In this document: one piece after another, positions 35,074-46,600 of the stretch | How positions within the stretch are numbered: the first letter of the stretch is position 1 | How the letters are laid out: every line of letters starts with the position of its first letter | DNA from: Bondarzewia mesenterica | Taxonomy: Eukaryota; Basidiomycota; Agaricomycetes; Russulales; Bondarzewiaceae | NCBI GenBank assembly: GCA_004802705.1 | Contig: SGPL01000249.1 | Location: forward strand, 1 to 46,600 | Direction: 5' to 3' | Length of the DNA stretch: 46,600 nucleotides | Translations under genes and position numbers: made by a program | Notes under the pieces: generated by a model | Database searches by the model: none | Told to the model about the DNA's origin: nothing | The model's input: the letters and a program-made list of their open reading frames with translations, nothing else

Positions 35074-37140
35074 ATGAAGTTCTCAGCTCTGTTCGCTCAA
35101 ACCTCCTGGTTTACACTGCTCTCAGTCTCGACATTGGCCATTAATGTATCCATTCCTGCTATGGCACCTACAGATGCGCCTTTCATCTCACCCTCGCATT
35201 TTGCCTTCTCTATCGAGCAGGATCGCTGGGTGGATTGGGCCGGCCGTGGGATAAGGAACAATTTCTTCTACAACGTTTTGAACAATCTGAAATCACTGTC
35301 AGGCCAGGCTGTGCACCTGAGGATTGGAGCAGATTCTGAGGATCATACGAACTTCAACCCTGCAGTTCAGGTGAGTAGAACGTTCTATATGTGGTGCTGA
35401 AAACATTGGCGATAGGTCATCTATCGCTGTTTGGAAGGTATACACGGCACTTTGTCACAGTAGGCAGCAACTGCGTGACGACTGCCTGGCCTATCGCAGA
35501 CATGACACCATGCGATACTTGCCTGCTTCCCGTGTTCATGCGACGTTGCTGGCGTACACAGTTATTGAACCAACAACTGACTTAGATACAGTTCTCCGAA
35601 CTGATCTTCCCCGCGGCAACTGCTGCCGTCCCATACCCGGAGGCAACGAATATAACCGTAGGGAACAAGTACTATAGCCTTGCCGAGCTCCTTCCATCAG
35701 GCATATCATTTGATTCTTTTCATTTTCTCGTTAAGAATGCTGATACGATTTTTCACGATTTTTTTTAGGCACTCAAGTTGTCTGGGGCGTCAATCTTAGG
35801 CAGGCCAATCTTACCGCCGCGTTTCTCGAGGCGAGGGCCATAGCGCAAGCTTTTGCGTCCTCAGAAGTCAAGGGTGCTGGCGTCACGTTAAATGCAATTG
35901 AAGTTGGAAACGAGGCGGATCTTTATCCGGGCAACACGCCCCAAAATTATGTTTCTCAGTGTGTATTTCTCTTCCGTTAACATCCATACTCTTTCCTTAA
36001 TTGCATGCGGAGATGGACAAAGTTCGCGATGAACGTCTCTGCCATCGCCAGTGCTGTTCTTGAGAAGACCGTTCCATTCTGGGCTGGCTCGTTCGCTTTC
36101 TCTTCGCATTCGACAAGTGGCTTTTCACCTCAATTCATCATCAACGATGGGATCCTTGATTCTGAAGCTGGCTCCCGGATTGCAACGTAGGCAGAATTTT
36201 GATCACATCTTCTCAACTTTAACTTATGGGATTTCCATACGCAGTATCTCACAACACCATTACAGTGGCTCATTCTGCAGTGCGAATAATGGCGTTCTGC
36301 AGGACCTTATGACTAAATCGACGATCAGAGGCAATCTAACCGCGTTCAGCCCTGATATAAAAGTTGTGCAGAATACCGGCCTCGCCTATGTTCTAGGCGA
36401 GACAAATAGCTACTCCTGTCACGGTGCACCTGGCGTGAGCAACACTGCCGGCGCAGCTCTCTGGGCGCTTGACTATGCGCTCTTTGCCTCGCAGCTGGGA
36501 ATATCGCGTGTATACTTCCACGAGGGCGTAGGCTACAAATACAACTTTGTGCGTTGCTCCAAATCTCGATTCTGCATCCATCTGCTGAATGTTGACAACA
36601 GATTCAACCTGTGACGCTGAACCGGTCAATATTGGACGGCAGCCCGCTCTCGACGCCCCAACCACCCCACATTCAACCACTTTACTACGCAGCCATCCTA
36701 GGCGTTGAAGCTATTGGACCCAGTGGCAGTACTAAGGCAGTTGAACTTGATGTGGGATCGTCGTATGTATCAGGCTATGCTTTTTTTGATAACGGAAAGC
36801 TTGCACGAGCGGTGTTTGTCAATCTCAAAGCATTTGTCGGCACTGGTTCGCGTGGGACCGTGAAGGTGATGCCTGAGATTGTGGGCAGTGGGGCTCCTTC
36901 AACAATGGTGATCAAACGTCTTTCCATTCCGTGAGTTCACATAATTTTTGATTGCATGTGTATGGTTGACCATAGTACCCACTTTTCAGGTTTGCGAACG
37001 CGACGAAAGGGGTAACGTGGGGTGGTCAGACCTACGAGACATCCGATGGGAAGGTACAAGGTTCGGTGAATATTACAACCGTGCCCATCGTTCAGGGCGT
37101 GGATGTTCATGATACCGAAGTGGTGATGTTGATTTTTTGA
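35074..37140 (+). CDS. Glycoside hydrolase family 79 (beta-glucuronidase-like), secreted
   Basis: Probably removes glucuronic acid (or its 4-O-methyl form) from arabinogalactan or related glycans outside the cell. Exons: 35074-35370, 35592-35700, 35769-35958, 36013-36186, 36245-36548, 36602-36930, 36990-37140. The 517 residues read without a break. Start chosen at MKFSALFAQ, which gives a signal peptide; the frame upstream runs through the TATA box. The catalytic acid/base is Glu184 in IEVGNEADLYPG and the nucleophile Glu309 in VLGETNSYSCHG. Supporting motifs: VHLRIGADSEDHTNF, SQHHYSGSFC and YFHEGVGYKYN. Residues from about 390 form the beta-sandwich C-terminal domain (YAFFDNGKLARAVFVNL). The intron 35701-35768 starts with GC. 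Confidence 0.95.
35701..35768 (+). other. GC-AG intron in the GH79 gene
   Basis: Donor TCAG|GCATAT, acceptor TTTTTTAG. It joins LLPSG to TQVVWGVNL in phase. No GT donor gives the same join; the closest (GTTAAG) puts the next exon out of frame. Confidence 0.75.
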
Positions 37141-37589
37141 ATGAACGTCGATGAAGGTGTATGTAGAACGAATAGTGGGTTGGATAGGTTATTAGGTTAT
37201 CTTGTATGCCAGTCCCGGTCCTTGACCCCGTTGTTCAGGCCAAACCGCAAATGCGATCGCTACTTGTCTCGCATCCTATCATCTCACTGCACTGTTCTTC
37301 CTTGACTTGATGCGTACACCGCGAGCGCAGCAGCCCTCAAATATAAACATGAAATAACTAACAATTATTTGCGCCCGGCCGAGGGGTTCCGAGGGGACGC
37401 CGCAGCCACGATTCGATGCTTTTGTAGTCGGCTTTACATACTTACCTTGTCCCGTCGCCCAATAGCTGGGCTCAAAGCTGGCGCAGTTGCTCGCAGTTGG
37501 CCGCAGATGCTTTCGTAGCTCGAACTGTAGTTCCGTATAAATTTGAGAACCCTGCGAGAAATACGGCTGAATGCGATGAGTTCTCATAG
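37141..37589. other. Intergenic, GH79 3' flank
   Basis: Should contain the GH79 terminator. No gene recognised; a minus-strand open frame across 37279-37773 has no domain. Confidence 0.45.
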
Positions 37590-38094
37590 TTAGTGGCTTA
37601 CATAAAGTCACTCCTGCAGCGGTGCAAGGGGACCGTAGGTACCTTTGCAGAGCGAATTGCGAAGAAACACCTTCTGCCCGAGATACGGTTGCGCATATTC
37701 GAGTTCGCGACCTTGTTCCCAGCGTTCTGGATACGGAGGTCCCAGATCTATTTGATCCCTGTACGCCAGCCATCCTTCATCCTCCTTCATCTCGATCAGG
37801 AGTACGACCGAAAGTCGTTCAAGAGTTCAAAAAAGGTCACTAGTGCTCGACTGCCGCCACTGGTACGCGCTGGCGATTCCCCTCCTTCATCAGCGTCTCT
37901 ATATCTCTTCCAGAGACACAGTAGTGTCGCAAGATGGCGCCTCAGGCCATGTTCAAGAGGTTGTGTCGTCTCTCCACCGGATCTTGGATGAGCCAAAAAA
38001 TTGTGTCAACGGCCCACTAACAACTCGCCAAGCAGAAATGGCCTCGCCGTCAGGGGGTTGAACGTTGAAATCTAGCGGCTGTAGCAGGCTATAT

Positions 38095-38127
38095 CAGGAC
38101 CCCCGATAATAGGAGGGGAACCTAGAT
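38095..38127 (+). repeat. Left terminal inverted repeat (33 bp)
   Basis: Pairs base-for-base with 38759-38791. Confidence 0.97.
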
Positions 38128-38758
38128 ACCGATCCGGACAAATTTTGGGCGAAAATTCAAAAATGCTAGATGAAAAACGGACAAATTCGACCCTTGAGGT
38201 CGAGGTAGCCAAATTTTTATCCGGACATGGACGGCTGGGGCCCGGAGAACCCAGATCATCATCCGGACATATTTTGGCTGGGCTGGGCCGGGGTCAAACA
38301 TATATAGTAGGAAGCTCGGATGCCTGGCTTGATTTTGCCGCGGATACCGATCAATGAAAACTTATGAAAATGCGCGTCTCGCTAAGATGCGTCCGCGTAC
38401 ATATGTTATTGCGCGCCATAACCATCCGTTTTCGAAAGACTTGAAGAACGGTAGATATGCCGCAATGACGCAGTCATCAAACATATCTGCCCTATCAGCA
38501 AGCATTTCCGTGCAGTTTCCAGAGATGACTGACCACAACATTGTTTTCTTATCTTCTATACACTGTATACCAAAGTTTTAGAGCTTCAGGAGCTTTTTTG
38601 AATATTTTGATGATTTTGGTGATTTTCTGGGACCTATATGCTCTGTCCGGGACAAAAAATGGCCTCAGCGCGAACCTAGCGAAAAATCCGGACATAACTA
38701 GAGCCCAAAATCGCGAAATTTCGGTCCGGACAAAAAATCCGAAAATCCGGAAATTTTC

Positions 38759-38791
38759 ATCTAGGTTCCCCTCCTATTATCGGGGGTCCTG
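38759..38791 (-). repeat. Right terminal inverted repeat (33 bp)
   Basis: Exact reverse complement of 38095-38127. Confidence 0.97.
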
Positions 38792-39810
38792 CTATATCCC
38801 TGTAACGACCGCCGATAACGAGCGTCTGGTGGAGCTATCGGGGTGCCTACCCAACCTGGAGATATTGGCTGCTTGTGGGCCCCTCGATGTTTTCCCGAGC
38901 AGGGTATTGGCTGGTAGTGGAGTCGATCGTGAAGTCATCAGGGACCATCGTTGCGCAAAATCTTCCTTCCAAAACTCGCCACAGCACGATTGTACTGCCA
39001 TTCTCAACCTTTGTCCACGGTTGTATTCAATCTGAGTACTCGGGCTATGAGCGGGAAAGCGGCTTGAGGATATGCCCCGTAGACTAGATGCGGGCCTTTC
39101 ACTGCCTTTCAGCTTTGATTCTTTGCCGTCTGAGTCACCCAAGGCTTATTCCTTTGCTTCCGTTTGCCGATCCGATCATCCAATCACCCTCTCTTCGACT
39201 GTGAGGCTTGAAGCTTGAAGTTCGACAGGTCTGCTTTTCCAGCCATTCTTACCAGCTAATGCTCAATTCATTCAGATACTTCATCGATGTCCAAGGTGTT
39301 CACCTAGAGACTATATACCTAAAAACCCGATAGATGATGCGAAGCGACATGAAAAGCTTGGCGTGTTTGCGGACCATTGTCCTCGACTCAAGCATCTCAT
39401 CGTTATCATGGAACGATGGAAAAATTTCCACGGACCCTCGTCCTCCCATCAGGTACGTCATGGAAATGCCTCTTCTCGAAGCTGCTTATGCTAATTGCTC
39501 CCGTAGCTTCTGGTCATCGTTATCTCTTTCCGGTACGCCGTCACTCGAGATCGTTCTTTTTTTGNATCGTGGGCCCTCTGTCATTGCTAACAAAAAAAAA
39601 ACTCTTCGTCCGGGGGTGCGGTCGCGGCTGGAGAGGTGCAAGTTCCGTTTTGGGGATTGTGATGGTATTCAACTGCATTTGGGTGGATCGGACTGGGATT
39701 GTGAATTGTCTGGATCTCTGCTCTATTTGGTACGTCTAGTTCGTCCAGTGGCCCTGCGTTATTATTGGGTCGTTGTCTCCGCGGGACGAATAATGACTTT
39801 CTACTGATCT

Positions 39811-40415
39811 CTTGAATCCGGTGTAGAACATATATATGGTACGCACACTGGCAGACACTGGCTTCAAAGTGCAGACCAAAGTTTCACTATTCAGAAGGGG
39901 GATATTGATTGGCACATCTCAGTGCAATGCTGAGTGCAATCTGTAGGGGACTGCTACATATCTACTTACATAGTAGAGATGCCTTCGAATCGCGCGTGTA
40001 GATCCGATCTCATGTTCTGCATTTTCAATCATTGCTGTGGAATAGTTTCTTCTATCTTGAATGTCTTCCAGTAATCCGATAACTGATGTTAGTGAGTATG
40101 TACTTGAGGCTCAGCACTCATCGCTATGCATTAAGGCTTCTGTTAGGTAGTCCATGCAGTTTTGAGATTAGATGATCGTCGATCGTATCTTACCAATCGG
40201 GAAGTCATCCCGGACTGACTCATTTACTACCTGAACGTTTTTAAAACAGTGTCATAACCCCACGGCATCACGCTAAGTATAATAATTGCCAGGCTTTCCG
40301 TAGGCTCCAACCTTCACCTTGCTCAGTATCCGCCTTCAATTGCATTTACAGGTAAACCATTTTCGTTTTAAAACTATACACGAAATGTCCAGCACATACT
40401 GATCTAGACACAAGA
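39811..40415. other. Intergenic, upstream of the nicotinamide riboside kinase gene
   Basis: AT-rich. No gene, clear TATA box or repeat seen. An unresolved base (N) lies just upstream at 39565 within the F-box relic. Confidence 0.45.
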
Positions 40416-41707
40416 ATGCCTACAACACCACTCGAATCACCATCTCCTGTTCTCCTTCCTGTAGAAAACCCAGATGGAACTCTGTCAGATGAGGAGGCAA
40501 TCGAGGCAGCGCGCACGCGCGTCATTCTCGTTGGTATCGGGTGAGCGCGCTCCGTTTTACAATCCAATCCCACTAATCGCTCATGATTTGCGTCGTCAAA
40601 GAGGTGCAACGTGCTCTGGAAAGACAACACTCGCCAAGCATCTGCGGAGGCTGCTACCTAATAGCTTCATCATTCACCAAGACGTATGTTTCCGATGCAC
40701 TTACTCGTCTTCAGATTGACCGATCGTTAACGCATCACAGGATTTTGCGCCTGTACATCTTCTTTCGTATCCTTTCCATTCCATAGTTTATTGAAGATAT
40801 TTCCGTGGCAGCCCCAAGATACGCTCCCCATTCACCCGACCCTAGGCGTGCAAGATTGGGATAGTGCACCGACGGCCATTGACTGGCCGCGTATGCGCGC
40901 GTTTCTGTACCGCGTCAAGGAATCGGCATGCATACCTGCCGACCACATATCGCACGATCATTTAAACGAGCAGACGCATATACCAGTGCCGACAGAAGTG
41001 TACGAGCGGTGGAAGGGTGACTTCGAAACGATACAGAAAGAGATGGGAGGGAAGGGGAAAAGAATAGTATGGGGACTTGTAGACGGGTTTCTGTTGTATT
41101 GGGACAAGGCTCGTTCTTGGTTTGAACTTGGGCATCAGGCGTGCTGATGGCTTGGTTTTGCAGGAAGTGGTGTCGACGCTTGACGCTCGGATTTTTCTGC
41201 GCGTGCCTCACGACGTCCTTCGTAAGCGCAGAGAAGAACGTTCTGGATATCACACTGCAGGTAGCGTGGCGATATTTTGATGGCGGGTCACACCCTTACA
41301 CTGTTTCCCCATGCCCATCCCGGCGATATTCTATTTGCGGATTTGTCTCTGTCTCCGGACACCGTTTTCGCCCCCATCCGCTTCTGACGTGGGTATGGAG
41401 TCCAATCTGAATCAGAGAACACTTTCTGGCAAGACCCGCCTGGATATTTTGAGGACCTCGTATGGCCTGCGTACGTCGAAGCTCACCGCAAGATTTTCGA
41501 GGTGCGTAATGCGGACTGGGCGATTGAATGCATATAAATACTCATTGCACGCTTGTGCGACAGAACGACGACCTGGAGCACGGCGTACCGCGCATGGATG
41601 GACTCATACTCATCGAACCCCTCAAACTTGGCATGGGCGAGATTATTGAACAGTGCTGTATAGTGTTGAAGGGTGTGTTGGAGAGTGTGGATCAAAACGT
41701 GAAGTAG
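40416..41707 (+). CDS. NRK1: Nicotinamide riboside kinase
   Basis: Phosphorylates nicotinamide riboside to NMN in NAD+ salvage; cytosolic. Exons: 40416-40540, 40602-40683, 40741-40752, 40812-41108, 41164-41260, 41416-41501, 41564-41707. The 280 residues have no frame break. The P-loop is GATCSGKT with Lys49. The Asp pair in IIHQDDFAP probably contacts Mg2+ and substrate. Family marks: LPIHPTLGVQDWDSAPTAIDW, IVWGLVDGFLLYWD, IFLRVPHDVLRKRREER and FWQDPPGYFEDLVWPAYVEAH. Exon 3 is only 12 nt (DFAP). The intron 41109-41163 starts with GC. The N-terminal 35 residues are an extension of low complexity. Short ORFs and a 155-nt intron between exons 5 and 6 leave slight doubt about that join. Confidence 0.93.
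41109..41163 (+). other. GC-AG intron in the nicotinamide riboside kinase gene
   Basis: Donor AAG|GCTCGT, acceptor TTGCAG. It joins LLYWDK to EVVSTLDARIF in phase. The donor is weaker than in the GPCR and RhoGAP cases, but every GT donor nearby leads to an early stop. Confidence 0.65.
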
Positions 41708-42110
41708 ATATCTGCGGATACTGAAGGGAGCCCGCGGTGTAAACGTATTTGTAGAACGGAAAAGGGCTATTGATAGAGTTTGAACGGGAATTTGTAGAGC
41801 TCCAGCTGTTACTATGTCATTTGTTTTATTCGGGTTACTTATTGCCTATGAGCAGGTGATATTCCGTGAACGCTGAACGCTGAGTTCTGGGCGAATTTCG
41901 GGTTTTGTGACGTGCAATGCAGGAAACTCGGGTTTTCTTTCTCTGGGGACGTACATTATGTGCGATTTCATGTGGGACTCCACTGGAAGTTGGCCAGCTG
42001 CAAAGAGACCGAAGGGAAACATATGCGGTTGGGCGGTCCGGGAAGAGTCCAGAGCGAGAATCACATGTGCCTCCAGCAAAACCCTAACCTGGCCATTGGT
42101 CGGCCTGCTG
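41708..42110. promoter_or_regulatory. Upstream region of the fumarate reductase gene
   Basis: No gene here. ATTGG (an inverted CCAAT box) lies at 42095-42099, a little upstream of the TATA box. Short open frames do not match any family. Confidence 0.5.
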
Positions 42111-42117
42111 TATAAGA
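42111..42117 (+). promoter_or_regulatory. TATA box of the fumarate reductase gene
   Basis: TATAAGA, about 80 bp before the ATG at 42196. The leader between them is pyrimidine-rich, as is usual in fungal genes. Confidence 0.55.
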
Positions 42118-42195
42118 GGACCGGTATTCAACTAGGCACACTCGCACCCGCTCCTCGACCCCGCATCGCTTTCTTCTCCTATTTCTTCTAAAACA

Positions 42196-44535
<2,340 letters not shown>

Positions 44536-45540
44536 ATGGTCGTAGTCAATATCATATGCGCTTTTCGATTTTCTGTTGTCTACAGGAATCCATCTTCGTC
44601 GCCTGCTGTTCTTGGTACTCGTACAGACTTTTATGCGCCCTGGGAGTCTCCTTGTCCATGGTGTGCGATTCGCGTCGTAATATTTATCTCTTCTTTTCTT
44701 GTTTTACCACTTTGTGCCATGTAAGATATGTCTGACACCGAATGGAGGGTATGTCCGCACGAATGACTGGCATGCTGTGTGGGTAATCACGACCCCGTAA
44801 TTGTTTACTTTACAATATAGGTTTTACAGAGTGAATCAGAGGAATACGATGAGGCGGCTAAGGATGTGACGAGTGGATCGATTGGAAGAGGGTGTTTGAG
44901 CAAGGCGCGTGGGGGGGGGGGGGGGGTCAGCGGAGGCTTGGGGAGGAGCTGAAGAGCGGGGAGTTGAGGATTTGTTTTGGGACATGTGCGGCTGGGTGAA
45001 GAGGAGGGTGGGTATATACGGCTGATTATTTGAATTGAAGTGGTTTGTGGTTCGTTCATTTGTTCGTGGATAATATTGCTGATGGGTGGTCTTTTGTTCT
45101 AGGTTCAGCTTTGAACTTCGAGGCGCTCTCGATCTTTCGATTCAAATTGAGTAAGTGGATGACCGTACCACTTCTATTCCAGCCGCCCAATTGTGAATGT
45201 TGAGATCATCCGGCGGCGGAGGCCAAATCTACGTCACTTTTCATGCATACTGTTCGCATTATCCAGGTCTACGGGTTCTCTCTGGATCTTCGGACTCCCG
45301 ACCTTCGATAGCATCAATGCACGCTCGCTTTCGATAAATTTCGAATGTCGGCTCTCCGATACGGCTGATCTTGTCTCTTGCTCCGGCTTCGCAGGTACTG
45401 AAAGCTATTCACCCAACAACTTTTTTGTCGAAAGGTCTCGTTACCTAAGCGATGTAGACCGCCGTTGTGCCTGAGCGACTTGTAAGTAGTGATAAGCTGT
45501 AATAAGATGAATAAATTAATAAATTAATAATAAGGAATTT
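44536..45540. other. Intergenic, 3' of the fumarate reductase gene
   Basis: No gene recognised on either strand. Contains a G16 run at 44911-44926 and, at about 45500-45540, repeated TTAATAA-like AT-rich units. Confidence 0.5.
44911..44926. repeat. G16 homopolymer
   Basis: Sixteen consecutive G, a likely site of length error or strand slippage. Confidence 0.9.
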
Positions 45541-46080
45541 GAAATATGAGGCCAGGCGCGTCAGCGCCCTGCGGGCNGGGCGTGCGATGACCGCCGCCGC
45601 CGCACCGACAGCGCATACACTGTCGGTGCACTCTGAGCACAAGCAAGAAAGAATTTAGAAGACAATTTAAAAAAAAGACCTCGGCATGCTTGCAAGAAGG
45701 CATCCACCAGCAAAAGGGTTATTCGAATAACACAAAGAAATAAACATACATATATTACTCAAAGTTACAAAAAAAAAAAAAAAAAAAAACTAAAAGTTCT
45801 AATTAAACATTTTTATATAGGGAATACAATCTGCCTCACCCTCTCAACCCTCTCTCGCTCGCGTTGCTTAATCAAATTTGATATAAAATTTTATAAGCGA
45901 GCGCAGCCTTTGTTCCTAATTTTTGTTTGCTAAAGCAACAAAAATAAGGAGCGACCGCTACTCTTGCGTAGCCACAAAGGCGGGAGGAGCAAGCCACGCT
46001 TTCGCCTTTTTATTTTGTTTGACTAATTTTTTTTTGTTTAAACAAACAAAATAAGCCAAAGGCGACAAAATCAGGTACGC
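45541..46080. other. AT-rich, GC-hairpin-rich segment (mitochondrial-like)
   Basis: Unlike the rest of the window: long A/T runs (about A20 at 45771-45790) broken by GC-rich palindromes. Seen stems: GCACCGACAG / CTGTCGGTGC (45602-45611 with 45620-45629), ATTTTGTTTG / CAAACAAAAT (46012-46021 with 46043-46052, extended by CGCCTTT / AAAGGCG), and GCTCGC / GCGAGC around 45846-45904. This architecture is typical of fungal mitochondrial intergenic DNA, so an insertion of mitochondrial DNA into the nucleus is possible. A retroelement 3' end is another option. An N at 45577 shows weak assembly here. Confidence 0.5.
45602..45629. repeat. Perfect 10-bp stem hairpin
   Basis: Inverted repeat with an 8-nt loop (CGCATACA). 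Confidence 0.9.
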
Positions 46081-46600
46081 GCAGGGGAGGTTTTGTGTTC
46101 CGTTCAGAGGACGTGAAGGATTGGAGGACGGAAAGGAGGGTTGGAGGCAGGTCTGGTTCAGACATGCCGGGAGGTTAATGTCTGCGCAAGTATGGCTATG
46201 GTGAGCTATCAAAAATGTCGCTCAACAAGCACTGAAGCGACGTCCAGTGTTTGTTTCACTGGGATGTTAGCATGCAAATACGCTGGCTAGATGCTGGTTA
46301 ACCGTTATGTTATGTGCAAAGTCTCCACAACAGAAAGTGTGGCGCAGATTACACGTGCAAACTTGAAGTAAGTACCGCTAAGTAGACACCGTTCTCAACT
46401 TCCGAAACATTTACTCATGTATCGACCTCAGAGAAATATGTATCTAGTCAATAATGCATGGTAATCCATGTCACGAAAAAAGTGGAAGAAAGGGCGACAT
46501 TCCAGGGTCGTAAATCGCATTGACTTCAAATTGAGCAAATTTCCGTACTTTTACTCAAAAATCTTTTCAACGGTCGATCGGACCCTCACCAGGTTTCAGA
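46081..46600. other. Right-edge segment, nothing recognised
   Basis: Ordinary base composition. No gene, repeat or RNA recognised. Confidence 0.4.

Larger units (their letters stand above)
38095..38791. mobile_element. Non-autonomous DNA transposon (MITE-like), 697 bp
   Basis: Bounded by perfect 33-bp terminal inverted repeats. The left end starts CAGGACCCCCGATAATAGG at 38095; the right end is its exact reverse complement finishing at 38791. It is flanked by CTATAT on both sides (38089-38094 and 38792-38797), a 6-bp target-site duplication. The interior has no transposase-like frame. It does hold five exact CCGGACA motifs (38134, 38221, 38263, 38688, 38726), concentrated towards the ends, plus near-copies. 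All are in the same orientation. They look like subterminal binding sites for a transposase supplied in trans. The superfamily is unclear: CAGG ends suggest hAT-like, but hAT elements usually duplicate 8 bp. Confidence 0.93.
37590..39810 (+). pseudogene. Decayed F-box/LRR-like gene, split by a transposon
   Basis: Fragments in several frames together resemble basidiomycete F-box proteins. They are, in order: LLPEIRLRIFEFAT (frame of 37593), VPSVLDTEVPDLFDP (one frame over), CRHWYALAIPLLHQRLYISS (third frame, 37843-38061), the transposon, LSGCLPNLEILAACGP (after 38800), FIDVQGVHLETIYLKTR (stop at about 39331) and DHCPRLKHLIVIMERWKNF. Their order matches the F-box, the VCKxWYxLAxPLL segment and leucine-rich repeats of this family. 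At least two frameshifts, a stop and a 697-bp insertion mean it is not functional. A normal-looking intron (GTACGTCATG...CGTAG, about 39452-39504) survives. The exact ends are uncertain. Confidence 0.7.

Noticed and set aside
35391..35585. Small frame inside the first GH79 intron
   Set aside because: GH79 conservation runs straight from AVQ to FSELIFPAA, so these bases must be intronic.
38145..39035. Open frames across the transposon as transposase genes
   Set aside because: They are short, overlap in unrelated frames and lack DDE-type or zinc-finger motifs.

Overview
The window is nuclear DNA of a filamentous fungus, almost certainly a basidiomycete (Agaricomycetes). Genes are dense and lie on both strands. 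They are cut by many 45-60 nt GT-AG introns, several flanking exons of only 5-20 nt. The families fit this group: a DUF6533 membrane protein, a glucose/cAMP-receptor-like GPCR, a GH79 beta-glucuronidase and an F-box/LRR relic. All exon models below were built by eye from splice signals, reading phase and conserved family motifs.

Layout. 0.4-3.1 kb (+): a 6PGDH-like dehydrogenase and a Tyr/Pro/Ser-rich membrane protein. 3.5-15.8 kb (all -): mitochondrial enoyl-CoA hydratase, an Mtf2-like mitochondrial protein, a 14-exon GPCR, a DUF6533 protein and an alcohol-acetyltransferase-like enzyme. 16.7-23.5 kb (-): a secreted serine carboxypeptidase (14 exons) and a WW-MyTH4-RhoGAP protein. 24.2-30.7 kb (+): a small DUF4536/DMAC1-like protein, a secreted S1/P1 nuclease and a bacterial-type mannose-1-phosphate guanylyltransferase with a coiled-coil N-terminus. 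30.7-35.1 kb: no gene I can name. 35.1-37.1 kb (+): GH79 glycosidase. 37.6-39.8 kb (+): a decayed F-box gene split by a 697-bp transposon with perfect 33-bp inverted ends and a 6-bp target duplication. 40.4-44.5 kb (+): nicotinamide riboside kinase and a fumarate reductase fused to cytochrome b5. 45.5-46.1 kb: hairpin-rich AT-rich DNA resembling fungal mitochondrial intergenic sequence.

No metabolic gene cluster is apparent; the genes look like ordinary housekeeping, secreted-hydrolase and signalling loci. The most notable features are: (a) the 697-bp inverted-repeat element with repeated CCGGACA motifs; (b) six very small exons in three genes; (c) four probable GC-AG introns; (d) four otherwise intact genes that each need removal of one base, usually at a homopolymer, to read through, plus one gene that is one base short. 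This last pattern suggests assembly errors or a strain-specific set of null alleles.
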